This document shows, one piece after another, positions 12,033-24,911 of a stretch of 64,000 bases of DNA; within the stretch, counting starts at the first letter, position 1; the number at the start of each line of letters is the position of its first letter. This DNA comes from Apostichopus japonicus (taxonomy: Eukaryota > Echinodermata > Holothuroidea > Aspidochirotida > Stichopodidae): positions 21,575,611 to 21,639,610 of the forward strand of contig NC_092576.1 of the NCBI RefSeq assembly GCF_037975245.1. The letters are read 5' to 3'. The translations under genes and the position numbers were made by a program. The notes beneath the pieces are model-generated. The model was not told the DNA's origin. It searched no databases and saw only the letters and a list, made by a program, of their open reading frames with translations.

Positions 12033-14690
12033 TCAATGCTGCTGACACACACTAAGCCAACGCTGCCAACAAACACTAAGCCAACGCTGCTGACACACAG
12101 TAAATAAAACACTGCTTACAAACAGTAAGCCAACCCTGCACACACACACTAAGCCAATGCTGCGGACACATACTAAGCCAACGCATGTGACACACAAAGC
12201 AAACACTGCTGACACACACTAAGGCAACACTGCTGACACACACAAAGCCAACACAGCACACAAACACTACGCCAACGCTGCTGACACTCACTGTTTACTG
12301 TGGTAGACCAACGCTGCTGAAACAAAATAAGCACACACAAACTAAGCCAAACGCTGCACACACACAGACTAAACCAACGCTGCTGGCACACTAACCAAAC
12401 GCTGATGACACACACTGAGCCAACGCTGCTGACACACACTTAGCCAACGCTAACTGACACACACTAAGCCAACGCTGCTGACACACACACTAAGCCAATG
12501 CTGCGGACACATACTAAGCCAACACTGCTTACACACACTAAGCCAACATTGCTGACACACACTAAACCAACGCTGCTGACACACTTAGCCAACGCTGCTG
12601 ACACACTAAGCCAAACACTGCACACAAACACTAAGCCAATGCTGCACACTGACACCGCTGCTGCCACACACTAAGCCAACACTGCCTACAAACACTAAGC
12701 CAACACACATTCACACACTAAGGCAAACGCTGAACTCACACACTAAGCTCAACGCTGCACACTTAACCAACGCCTGCCGACACACATTAAGCCAACGCTG
12801 CTGGCACACACTAAGCCAACGCTGCTGACACACTAAGCCAACGCTGCTGACACACTAAGCCAAACACTGCACACAAACACTAAGCCAATGCTGCACACAC
12901 TACCGCTGCTGACACACACTAAGTCAATGCTGCTGACACACACTAAGCCAACGCTGCCAACAAACACTAAGCCAACGCTGCTGACACACACTAAATTAAA
13001 CACTGCTTACAAACAGTAAGCCAACCCTGCACACACACACTAAGCCAACGCTGCACACAAACACTTAGTCAACGCTGCTGACACACTAAGCCAACACTGC
13101 CCACAAACACTAAGCCAACACACATACACACACTTAGCCAAACGCTGCACTCACACACTAAGCTCAACGCTGCACACTTAACCAACGCCTGCCGACACAC
13201 ACAACGCTGCTGACACACATTAAGCCAACGCTGCTGACACACACAAAGCCAACGCTGCTGACACACACTAAGCCAACGCTGCCAACAAACACTAAGCCAA
13301 CGCTGCTGACACACACTAAATTAAACACTGCTTACAAACAGTAAGCCAACCCTGCACACACACACACTAAGCCAACGCTGCACACAAACACTTAGTCAAC
13401 GCTGCTGGCACACTAAGCCAACACTGCCCACAAACAATAAGCCAACACACATACACACACTTAGCCAAACGCTGCACTCACACACTAAGCTCAACGCTGC
13501 ACACTTAACCAACGCCTGCCGACACACACAACGCTGCTGACACACATTAAGCCAACGCTGCTGACACACACAAAGCCAACGCTGCTGACACACACTAAGC
13601 CAACACTGCACACACCAAAAAGGAAACAATGCTGACACACACTAAGACAATGCTGCTGACACACACTAACCCAACTTAAACACACTTAGCCAACGCTGCT
13701 GACACACACTAAGCCAATGCTGGTGGCACACACTTAGCCAACGCTGCTGACACACACTAAGCCAATGCTGGTGACACACACTTAGCCAACGCTAACTGAC
13801 ACACACTAAGCCAACGCTGCTGACACACACACTAAGACAATGCTGCGGACACATACTAAGCCAACGCTGCTTATACACACTAAGCCAACGCTGCTGACAC
13901 ACACTAAACCAACGCTGCTGACACACTTAGCCAACGCTGCTGACACACTAAGCCAAACACTGCACACAAACACTAGGCCAATGCTGCACACACTAACACC
14001 GCTGCTGACACACACTAAGTCAATGCTGCTGACACACACTAAGCCAACGCTGCCAACAAACACTAAGCCAACGCTGCTGACACACAGTAAATTAAACACT
14101 GCTTACAAACAGTAAGCCAACCCTGCACACACACACTAAGCCAATGCTGCGGACACATACTAAGCCAACGCATGTGACACACAAAGCAAACACTGCTGAC
14201 ACACACTAAGGCAACACTGCTGACACACACAAAGCCAACACAGCACACAAACACTACGCCAACGCTGCTGACACTCACTGTTTACTGTGGTAAACCAACG
14301 CTGCTGAAACAAAATAAGCACACACAAACTAAGCCAAACGCTGCACACACACAGACTAAACCAACGCTGCTGGCACACTAACCAAACGCTGATGACACAC
14401 ACTGAGCCAACGCTGCTGACACACACTTAGCCAACGCTAACTGACACACACTAAGCCAACGCTGCTGACACACACACTAAGCCAATGCTGCGGACACATA
14501 CTAAGCCAACACTGCTTACACACACTAAGCCAACATTGCTGACACACACTAAACCAACGCTGCTGACACACTTAGCCAACGCTGCTGACACACTAAGCCA
14601 AACACTGCACACAAACACTAAGCCAATGCTGCACACTGACACCGCTGCTGTCACACACTAAGCCAACACTGCCTACAAACACTAAGCCAA
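12033..14690. repeat. 1,987-bp higher-order repeat in minisatellite B (left)
   Basis: Blocks at 12,076-12,291, 12,173-12,439 and 12,464-12,667 recur at 14,063-14,278, 14,160-14,426 and 14,451-14,654 with a constant offset of 1,987 bp and near-identical translations. This shows long-block duplication on top of the 24-bp periodicity. Confidence 0.75.
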
Positions 14691-17600
14691 CACACATTCA
14701 CACACTAAGGCAAACGCTGAACTCACACACTAAGCTCAACGCTGCACACTTAACCAACGCCTGCCGACACACATTAAGCCAACGCTGCTGGCACACACTA
14801 AGCCAACGCTGCTGACACACTAAGCCAACGCTGCTGACACACTAAGCCAAACACTGCACACAAACACTAAGCCAATGCTGCACACACTGATACCGCTGCT
14901 GACACACACTAAGTCAATGCTGCTGACACACACTAAGCCAACGCTGCCAACAAACACTAAGCCAACGCTGCTGACACACACTAAATTAAACACTGCTTAC
15001 AAACAGTAAGCCAACCCTGCACACACACACTAAGCCAACGCTGCACACAAACACTTAGTCAACGCTGCTGACACACTAAGCCAACACTGCCCACAAACAC
15101 TAAGCCAACACACATACACACACTTAGCCAAACGCTGCACTCACACACTAAGCTCAACGCTGCACACTTAACCAACGCCTGCCGACACACACAACGCTGC
15201 TGACACACATTAAGCCAACGCTGCTGACACACACAAAGCCAACGCTGCTGACACACACTAAGCCAACACTGCACACACCAAAAAGGAAACAATGCTGACA
15301 CACACTAAGACAATGCTGCTGACACACACTAACCCAACTTAAACACACTTAGCCAACGCTGCTGACACACACTAAGCCAATGCTGGTGACACACACTTAG
15401 CCAACGCTAACTGACACACACTAAGCCAACGCTGCTGACACACACACTAAGACAACGCTGCGGACACATACTAAGCCAATGCTGCTGACACACACTAAGC
15501 CAACACTGCACACACCAAAAAGGAAACAATGCTGACACACACTAAGACAATGCTGCTGACACACTAACCCAACTTAAACACACTTAGCCAACGCTGCTGA
15601 CACACACTAAGCCAATGCTGGTGACACACACTTAGCCAACGCTAACTGACACACACTAAGCCAACGCTGCTGACACACACACTAAGACAATGCTGCGGAC
15701 ACATACTAAGCCAACGCTGCTTATACACACTAAGCCAACGCTGCTGACACACACTAAACCAACGCTGCTGACACACTTAGCCAACGCTGCTGACACACTA
15801 AGCCAAACACTGCACACAAACACTAGGCCAATGCTGCACACACTGACACCGCTGCTGACACACACTAAGTCAATGCTGCTGACACACACTAAGCCAACGC
15901 TGCCAACAAACAATAAGCCAACGCTGCTGACACACAGTAAATTAAACACTGCTTACAAACAGTAAGCCAACCCTGCACACACACACTAAGCCAATGCTGC
16001 GGACACATACTAAACCAACGCTGCTTATACACACTAAGCCAACGATGCTGACACACACTAAACCAACGCTGCTGACACACTTAGCCAACGCTGCTGACAC
16101 ACTAAGCCAAACACTGCACACAAACACTAGGCCAATGCTGCACACACTGACACCGCTGCTGACACACACTAAGCCAACACTGCCTACAAACACTAAGCCA
16201 ACACACATTCACACACTAAGGTAAACGCTGAACTCACACACCAAGCTCAACGCTGCACACTTAACCAACGCCTGCCGACACACATTAAGCCATTGCTGCT
16301 GGCACACACTAAGCCAACGCTGCGGACACATACTAAGCCAACGCATGTGACACACTAAGCCAAACACTGCTGACACACACTAAGGCAACACTGCTGACAC
16401 ACACAAAGCCAACACAGCACACAAACACTACGCCAACGCTGCTGACACTCACTGTTTACTGTGGTAAACCAACGCTGCTGAAACAAAATAAGCACACACA
16501 AACTAAGCCAAACGCTGCACACACACAGACTAAACCAACGCTGCTGGCACACTAACCAAACGCTGATGACACACACTGAGCCAACGCTGCTGACACACAC
16601 TTAGCCAACGCTAACTGACACACACTAAGCCAACGCTGCTGACACACACACTAAGACAATGCTGCGGACACATACTAAGCCAACGCTGCTTATACACACT
16701 AAGCCAACGCTGCTGACACACACTAAACCAACGCTGCTGACACACTTAGCCAACGCTGCTGACACACTAAGCCAAACTGCACACAAACACTAAGCCAATG
16801 CTGCACACACTGACACTGCCACACTAAGCCAACACTGCCTACAAACACTAAGCCAACACACATTCACACACTAAGGTAAACGCTGAACTCACACACCAAG
16901 CTAAACGCTGCACACTTAACCAACGCCTGCCGACACACATTAAGCCAACGCTGCTGGCACACACTAAGCCAACACTGCTGACACACTAAGCCAACGCTGC
17001 TGACACACTAAGCCAAACACTGCACACAAACACTAACCCAATGCTGCACACACTGATACCGCTGCTGACACACACTAAGTCAATGCTGCTGACACACACT
17101 AAGCCAACGCTGCCAACAAACACTAAGCCAACGCTGCTGACACACAGTAAATTAAACACTGCTTACAAATAGTAAGCCAACCCTGCACACACACACTAAG
17201 CCAATGCTGCGGACACATACTAAGCCAACGCTGCTTACACACACTAAGCCAACGCTGCTGACACACACTAAACCAACGCTGCTGACACACTTAGCCAACG
17301 CTGCTGACACACTAAGCCAAACACTGCACACAAACACTAAGCCAATGCTGCACACACTGACACCGCTGCTGCCACACACTAAGCCAACACTGCCTACTAA
17401 CACTAAGCCAACACACATTCACACACTAAGGTAAACGCTGAACTCACACACTTAGCTCAACGCTGCACACTTAACCAACGCCTGCTGACACACATTAAGC
17501 CAACGCTGCTGGCACACACTAGACCAACGCTGCTGACACACTTAGCCAACGCTGCTGACACACTAAGCCAAACACTGCTTACAAACACTAAGCCAATGCT

Positions 17601-19420
17601 GCACACACTGACACCGCTGCTGCCACACACTAAGCCAACACTGCCTACTAACACTAAGCCAACACACATTCACACACTAAGGTAAACGTTGAACTCACAC
17701 ACTAAGCTCAACGCTGCACACTTAACCAACGCCTGCTGACACACACTAAGCTAACGCTGCTGACACACACTAAATTAAACACTGCTTACAAACAGTAAGC
17801 CAACCCTGCACACACACACTAAGCCAACGCTGCACACAAACACTTAGTCAACGCTGCTGACACACTAAGCCAACACTGCCCACAAACACTAAGCCAACAC
17901 ACATACACACACTTAGCCAAACGCTGCACTCACACACTAAGCTCAACGCTGCACACTTAACCAACGCCTGCCGACACACACAACGCTGCTGACACACATT
18001 AAGCCAACGCTGCTGACACACACAAAGCCAACGCTGCTGACACACACTAAGCCAACACTGCACACACCAAAAAGGAAACAATGCTGACACACACTAAGCC
18101 AATGCTGCTGACACACACTAACCCAACTTACACACACTTAGCCAACGCTGCACACAAACACTTAGTCAACGCTGCTGACACACTAAGCCAACACTGCCCA
18201 CAAACACTAAGCCAACACACATACACACACTTAGCCAAACGCTGCACTCACACACTAAGCTCAACGCTGCACACTTAACCAACGCCTGCCGACACACACA
18301 ACGCTGCTGACACACATTAAGCCAACGCTGCTGACACACACAAAGCCAACGCTGCTGACACACACTAAGCCAACACTGCACACACCAAAAAGGAAACAAT
18401 GCTGACACACACTAAGCCAATGCTGCACACAAACACTTAGTCAACGCTGCTGACACACTAAGCCAACACTGCCCACAAACACTAAGCCAACACACATACA
18501 CACACTTAGCCAAACGCTGCACTCACACACTAAGCTCAACGCTGCACACTTAACCAACGCCTGCCGACACACACAACGCTGCTGACACACATTAAGCCAA
18601 CGCTGCTGACACACACAAAGCCAACGCTGCTGACACACACTAAGCCAACACTGCACACACCAAAAAGGAAACAATGCTGACACACACTAAGCCAATGCTG
18701 CTGACACACACTAACCCAACTTACACACACTTAGCCAACGCTAACTGACACGCACTAAGCCAACGCTGCTGACACACACACTAAGCCAATGCTGCGGACA
18801 CATACTAAGCCAACGCTGCTGACACACATTAAGCCAACGCTGCTGACACACACAAAGCCAACGCTGCTGACACACACTAAGCCAACACTGCACACACCAA
18901 AAAGGAAACAATGCTGACACACACTAAGCCAATGCTGCTGACACACACTAACCCAACTTACACACACTTAGCCAACGCTAACTGACACGCACTAAGCCAA
19001 CGCTGCTGACACACACACTAAGCCAATGCTGCGGACACATACTAAGCCAACGCTGCTGACACACACTAAACCAACGCTGCCCACAAACACTTAGCCAACC
19101 CTGCCCACAAACACTAAGCCAACCCTGCACACACACTAAGCCAACGATGCTGACACACACTAAGCCAATGCTGCTGACACACACTAAGGCAATGCTGCTT
19201 ACACACACTAAGCCAACGCTGCTTACACACACTAAGCCAACGCTGCACACAAACACTAAGCCAACCCTGTACACACACTAAGTTAAAGGCTGCACACACA
19301 CTAAGCCAACGCTGCTGACACACACTAAGCCAACGCTGCTGACACACAAAGAGCCCAACGCTGCTGACACATACTAAGCCAACACTGCCCACAAACACTA
19401 AGCCAACGCTGCTGACACCC

Positions 19421-20540
19421 ACTGTTTACTGTGGTAAACCATCGCTGCTGAAACAAAATAAGCACACACACACTATAAGCCAACGCTACACACAAACACT
19501 AAACCAACGCTGCTGACACACACACTAAGTGAAACGCTGCGTACAAACACTTAGCCAACCCTGCACATACACTAAGCGAACGCTGCTGACGTACACTAAG
19601 CCAAACGCTGCACACACACACTAAGCCAACGCTGCTGACACACACTAAGCCAACGCTGCACACACACACTAAGCCAACGCTGCACACAGACTAAGCAAAC
19701 GCTCCACACACACAATAACCAAACGCTACTGACACTCACTAAGCCAACGCTGCTTTACACACACAGAGCCCAACTCTGCTGACACATACTGAGCCATCAC
19801 TCCCCACAAACACTAAGCCAACGCTGCTGACACCCACTGTTTACTGTGGTAAACCAACGCTGCTGAAAACAAATAAGCACACACACACACAAAGCCAAAC
19901 GCTGCACGCACACACTAAACCAACGCTGCTTACACACACTAACCCAACGCTGCTGACACCCACTGTTTACTGTGGTAAACCATCGCTGCTGAAACAAAAT
20001 AAGCACACACACACTATAAGCCAACGCTACACACAAACACTAAACCAACGCTGCTGACACACACACTAAGTGAAACGCTGCGTACAAACACTTAGCCAAC
20101 CCTGCACATACACTAAGCGAACGCTGCTGACGTACACTAAGCCTAACGCTGCACACACACACTAAGCCAACGCTGCTGACACACACTAAGCCAACGCTGC
20201 ACACACACACTATGCCAACGCTGCACACAGACTAAGCAAACGCTCCACACACACAATAACCAAACGCTACTGACACTCACTAAGCCAACGCTGCTTTACA
20301 CACACAGAGCCCAACTCTGCTGACACATACTAAGCCATCACTGCCCACAAACACTAAGCCAACGCTGCTGACACCCACTGTTTACTGTGGTAAACCAACG
20401 CTGCTGAAAACAAATAAGCACACACACACACGAAGCCAAACGCTGCACGCACACACTAAACCAACGCTGCTTACACACACTAACCCAACGCTGCTGACAC
20501 CCACTGTTTACTGTGGTAAACCAACGCTGCTGAAACAAAA
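19421..20540. repeat. 541-bp duplication carrying hairpin variants
   Basis: The segment beginning near 19,421 recurs 541 bp downstream (for instance 19,499-19,687 against 20,040-20,228). Each copy includes two units with the ACTGTTTACTGTGGTAAACC hairpin followed by a run like AACAAAATAAGCACACAC. Further hairpin units lie near 10,702, 12,292, 14,280 and 16,453, and complemented ones at 23,813 and 24,132. Confidence 0.75.
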
Positions 20541-22060
20541 TAAGAACACACACACGAAGCCAAACGCTGCACGCACACACTAAACCAACGCTGCTTACAC
20601 ACACTAACCCAACGCTGCTGACACACACTAACCCAACTTACACACACTTAGTCAACGCTGCTGACACACACTAAGCCAATGCTGGTGACACACACTAAGC
20701 CAACGCTGCTGAGACTCTAAGCCAAACACTGCACACAAACACTAAGCCAACGCTGCACACGGTGACACCGCTGCTGCCACACACTTAGCCAACCCTGCCC
20801 ACACACACTAAGCCAACCATGCACACACACACTATAAGCCAACGCTACACACAAACACTTAAACAACGCTGCTGACACACACACTAAGTGAAACGCTGCG
20901 TACAAACACTTAGCCAACCCTGCACATACACTAAGCGAACGCTGCTGACGCACACTAAGCCAACGCTGCCCACAAAAACTTAGCCAACCCTGCCCACAAA
21001 CACTAAGCCAACCTGCTGACACACACTAAGCTAACCCTGCTGACACTAACTGAGCCAACGCTGCTGACACACACTTAGCAAACGCTGTTGACACACACTA
21101 AGCCAACCCTGCTGACACTCACTAAGCCAAGGCTACTCACAAACACTAAGCAAACGCTGCTGACACACTAAGCCAACCCTGCTGACACACACTAAGCCAA
21201 CGCTACTGACACACTTAGCCAAACCAACGATGCGCACAAACACTAATCCAACACTGCTGACACTAACTGAGCCAACGCTGCTGACACACACTTAGCTAAC
21301 GCTGCTGACACACACTAAGCCAACGCTGCACACAAACACTCAGCCAACGCTGCACACAAACACTAAGCCAAAGGCTGCTGACACACACTAAGCCAACGCT
21401 GCTGACACACACTAAGCCAAACGCTGCACTCACACAGGCACACTTAACCAACGCTGCTGACACACACTTAGCAAACGCTGTTGACACACACTAAGCCAAC
21501 CCTGCACACACACTAAGCCAAGTCTACTCACAAACACTAAGCAAACGCTGCTGACAAACACTAAGCCAACCCTGCTGACACACAAGAAGCCAACGCTGCT
21601 GACACACTTAGCCAAACCAACGATGCCCACAAACACTAATCCAACAATGCCGACACTAACTGAGCCAACGCTGCTGACACACACTTAGCTAACGCTGCTG
21701 ACACACACTAAGCCAACGCTGCTGAAACACACAAAGCCAACGATGCTGACACAACGCTGCTGATACACACTAAGCCAACGCTGCTGACACACACTAAGCC
21801 AAACGCTGCACTCACACAGGCACACTTAACCAACGCTGCTTACACACACTAAGCTAACCCTGCACACAGACTAAGCCAACGCTGCACACACACACTAGGC
21901 AAACGCTGCTGATACACCTTCAGCTAAGGTGTACACACAGAAAGCTTACACCTTCCTCACACTATTCCAACGCTGATGACACACACTAAGCCAACGCAAC
22001 CGACACACACTAAGCCAATGCTGCTGACACACACTTAGCCAACCCTACTGACACACACTA

Positions 22061-22101
22061 AGCCAACGCTGCTGGCACTAAGTGTGTTAGCAGCGTCGGC
22101 T
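22061..22101. repeat. Axis of the palindrome, minisatellite B switches strand
   Basis: On the left the sequence reads GCCAACGCTGCTGGCAC, then TAA, then GTGTGTTAGCAGCGTCGGC. The two halves are inverted B units separated by about 3 nt. Left of 22,080 the + strand is CA-rich; right of it, GT-rich. There is no spacer sequence, core gene or loop domain between the arms. Confidence 0.85.
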
Positions 22102-24911
22102 TAATGTGTGTCAGCAGCGTTGGTTTAGGTTGTGTCAGCAGCGTTTGGCTTAGTGTGTGTCGGCAGGCGTAAGTTAAGTGTGCAGCGTTGAACTAAGTGT
22201 GTCAGTGCAGTGTTGGCTTAGTGTGTGTGTCAGCAAGGTTGGCTTAGTGTTTGTGGGCAGCGTTGGGATAGTATGTGTCAGCAGAATTGGCTTAGTGTGT
22301 GTCAGCAGCGTTGGCTTAGTTTGTGTCACCAGCGTTGGTTTAGGTTGTGTCAGCAGCGTTTGCTTAGTGTGTGTCAGCAGCGTTGAGCTTAGTGTGTGTG
22401 TGCAGGGTTGGCTTAGTGTTTGTGGGTAGTCTTGGCATGGCGTGTGTCAGCAGCGCTGCACACAAACACTAAGTTAACCCTGTACACACAGAGATTGCTT
22501 AGTGTTGCGTGCAGCGTTTGGCTTAGTGTGTCAGCAAGCGTTAGCTTAGTGTGTGTCGGCAGCGTTGGCTTAGTGTGTCTCAGCTGGCGTTGGTTAAGTA
22601 AATGGAGGGCGTTTCCTTAGAGTATGTCAGCAGCGTTTCACTTAGTGTTTTTCGTTAGGCGTTGGATAAGTGTGTTCATCGTTGAGATAATCTTGTGTGC
22701 AGCGTTTGGCTAAGTGTGTTAGCAGCGTTGGCTTAATGTGTGTCAGCAGCGTTGGCTTAGTGTGTGTCAGCAGGGTTGGCTTAGTGTTTGTGGGCAGCGT
22801 TGGGATAGTATGTGTCAGCAGTATTGGCTTAGTGTGTGTCAGCAGCGTTGGTTTAGGTTGTGTCAGCAGCGTTTGCTTAGTGTGTGTCAGCAGCGTTGAG
22901 CTTAGTGTGTGTTTGCAGGGTTGGCTTAGTGTTTGTGGGTAGTGTTGGCGCAGCGTGTGTCAGGAGCGGGTGGGCAGCGTTGGCTTAGTGTGTGAATGTG
23001 TGTTGGCTTAGTGTGTGTCAGCAGCGTTGGCTTAGTGTGTGGCAGCAGCGGTGTCAGTGTGTGTAGCATTGGCAGCAGTGTTTGTGGGCAGTCTTTGGAT
23101 TAGTGTGTCAGCAGCGTTGGCTTAGTGTGTCAGCAGCGTTAGTTTAGTGTGTGTCAGCAGCGTTGGCTTTTAGTGTGTGTGTCAGCAACATTGGCTTAGT
23201 GTCTGTGTGTAGCGTTTGGCTTAGTGTGTGTCGGCAGGCGTTGGTTAAGTGTGCAGCGTTGAGCTTAGTGTGTGAGTAGCGTTTGGCTAAGTGTTTGAAT
23301 GTGTGTTGGCTTAGTGTGTGTAAGCAGCGTTGGCTTAGTATGTGTCGGAAGCATTGGTTTAGTGTGTGTGTGTCAGTAGCGTTTGCTTATTGTGTGTGTG
23401 GAGCGTTTGCTTAGTCTGTGTGCAACGTTGGCTTAGTGTGTGTGTCAGCAGCGTTGGCTTAGTGTGTGTCAGCAGCGTTGGTTTAGTGTGTGTGTGCAGC
23501 GTTCTCTTAGTGTATGTGCAGGGTTGGCTAAGTGTTTGTACGCAGCGTTTCACTTAGTGTGTGTGTCAGCAGCGTTGTTTAAGTGTTTGTGTGTAGCGTT
23601 GGCTTATAGTGTGTGTGTGCAGCGTTGGCTTAGTGTTTGTGTGCAGTGTTTGGCTTAGAGTCTCAGCAGCGTTGGCTTAGTGTGTGTCACCAGCATTGGC
23701 TTAGTGTGTGTCAGCAGCGTTGGGTTAGTGTGTGTAAGCAGCGTTGGTTTAGTGTGTACGTGCAGCGTTTGGCTTCGTGTGTGTGTGCTTATTTTGCTTC
23801 AGCAGCGTTGGTTTACCACAGTAAACAGTGGGTGTCAGCAGCGTTGGCTAAGTGTTTGTGGGCAGTGTTGGCTTAGTTTGTGTCAGCAGCGTTGGCTTAG
23901 TGTGTGTGCAGCGTTGGCTTAGTGTGTGTACAGGGTTGGCTAAGTGGTTGTGTGCAGCGTTGGCTTAGTGTGTGTGCAGGGTTGGCTTAGTGTGTGTCAG
24001 CAGCGTTGGCTTAGTGTATGTGAGCAGCGTTGGCTTAGTATGTGTCAGCAGCGTTGGCTTAGTGTGTGTGCAGCGTTTAACAGCGTTTGGCTTCGTGTGT
24101 GTGTGTGCTTATTTGTTTTCAGCAGCGTTGGTTTACCACAGTAAACAGTGGGTGTCAGCAGCGTTGGCTTAGTGTTTGTGGGCAGTGATGGCTTAGTATG
24201 TGTCAGCAGAGTTGGGCTCTGTGTGTGTCAGCTGCGTTGGCTTAGTGTGTTTCAGCAGCGTTGGCTTAGTGTGTGTGCAGCGTTTAACTTAGTGTGTGTA
24301 CAGGGTTGGCTTATTGTTTGTGTGCAGCGTTGGCTTAGTGTGTGTGCAGGGTTGGCTTAGTGTTTGTGGGCAGGGTTGGCTAAGTGTTTGTGATCAGCGT
24401 TGGCTTACTGTGTGTCAGCAGGGTTGGCTTAATGTGTGTCAGCAGCGTAGTGTGTGTCGGCAGGCGTTGGTTAAGAGTGCAGCGTTGAGCTTAGTGTGTG
24501 AGTGCAGCGTTTGGCTAAATGTGTGTATGTGTGTTGGCTTAGTGTTTGTGGGTAGTGTTGGCTAAGTGTGTCAGCAGCGTTGACTAAGTGTTTGTGTGCA
24601 GCGTTGGCTTAGTGTGTGTGCAGGGTTGGCTTAGTGTTTGTGGGCAGGGTTGGCTAAGTGTTTGTGGGCAGCGTTGGCTTAGTGTGTGTCAGCAGCGTTG
24701 GCTCAGTTAGTGTCAGCAGTGTTGGATTAGTGTGTGTCACTAGCATTTGCTTAGTGTCGTTGGCTTTGGTGTGTTTCAGCAGGCGTTGGCCTAGTGTGTG
24801 TCAGCAGCGTTGGCTTAGTGTGTGTGTCAGCAGCGCTGGCTCAGTTAGTGTCAGCAATGTTGGCTTAGTGTGTGCAGCGTTGGCTTAGTGTTTGTCAGCA
24901 GCTTTTGGCTT

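Larger units (their letters stand above)
10283..22080 (-). repeat. Minisatellite B, left array (CA-rich on + strand)
   Basis: About 11.8 kb of a degenerate 24-bp unit with core GCCAACGCTGCTGACAC flanked by ACACACTAA. Many 18-24 bp variants occur. The unit is eight codons long, so stop-free frames appear on both strands, e.g. (TKPTLLTH)n on + and (VGLVCVSS)n or (QQRWLSVC)n on -. The repetitive 60-100 codon frames here are therefore consequences of periodicity, not genes. A distinctive variant carries a GTTTAC-TGTG-GTAAAC hairpin. Higher-order offsets are nested: 1,987, 1,663, 541, 318 and 275 bp. Confidence 0.93.

Noticed and set aside
10283..22080. Telomeric or subtelomeric repeat
   Set aside because: The unit is 24 bp with GCCAACGCTGCTG, not TTAGGG-like, and unique sequence follows on both sides.
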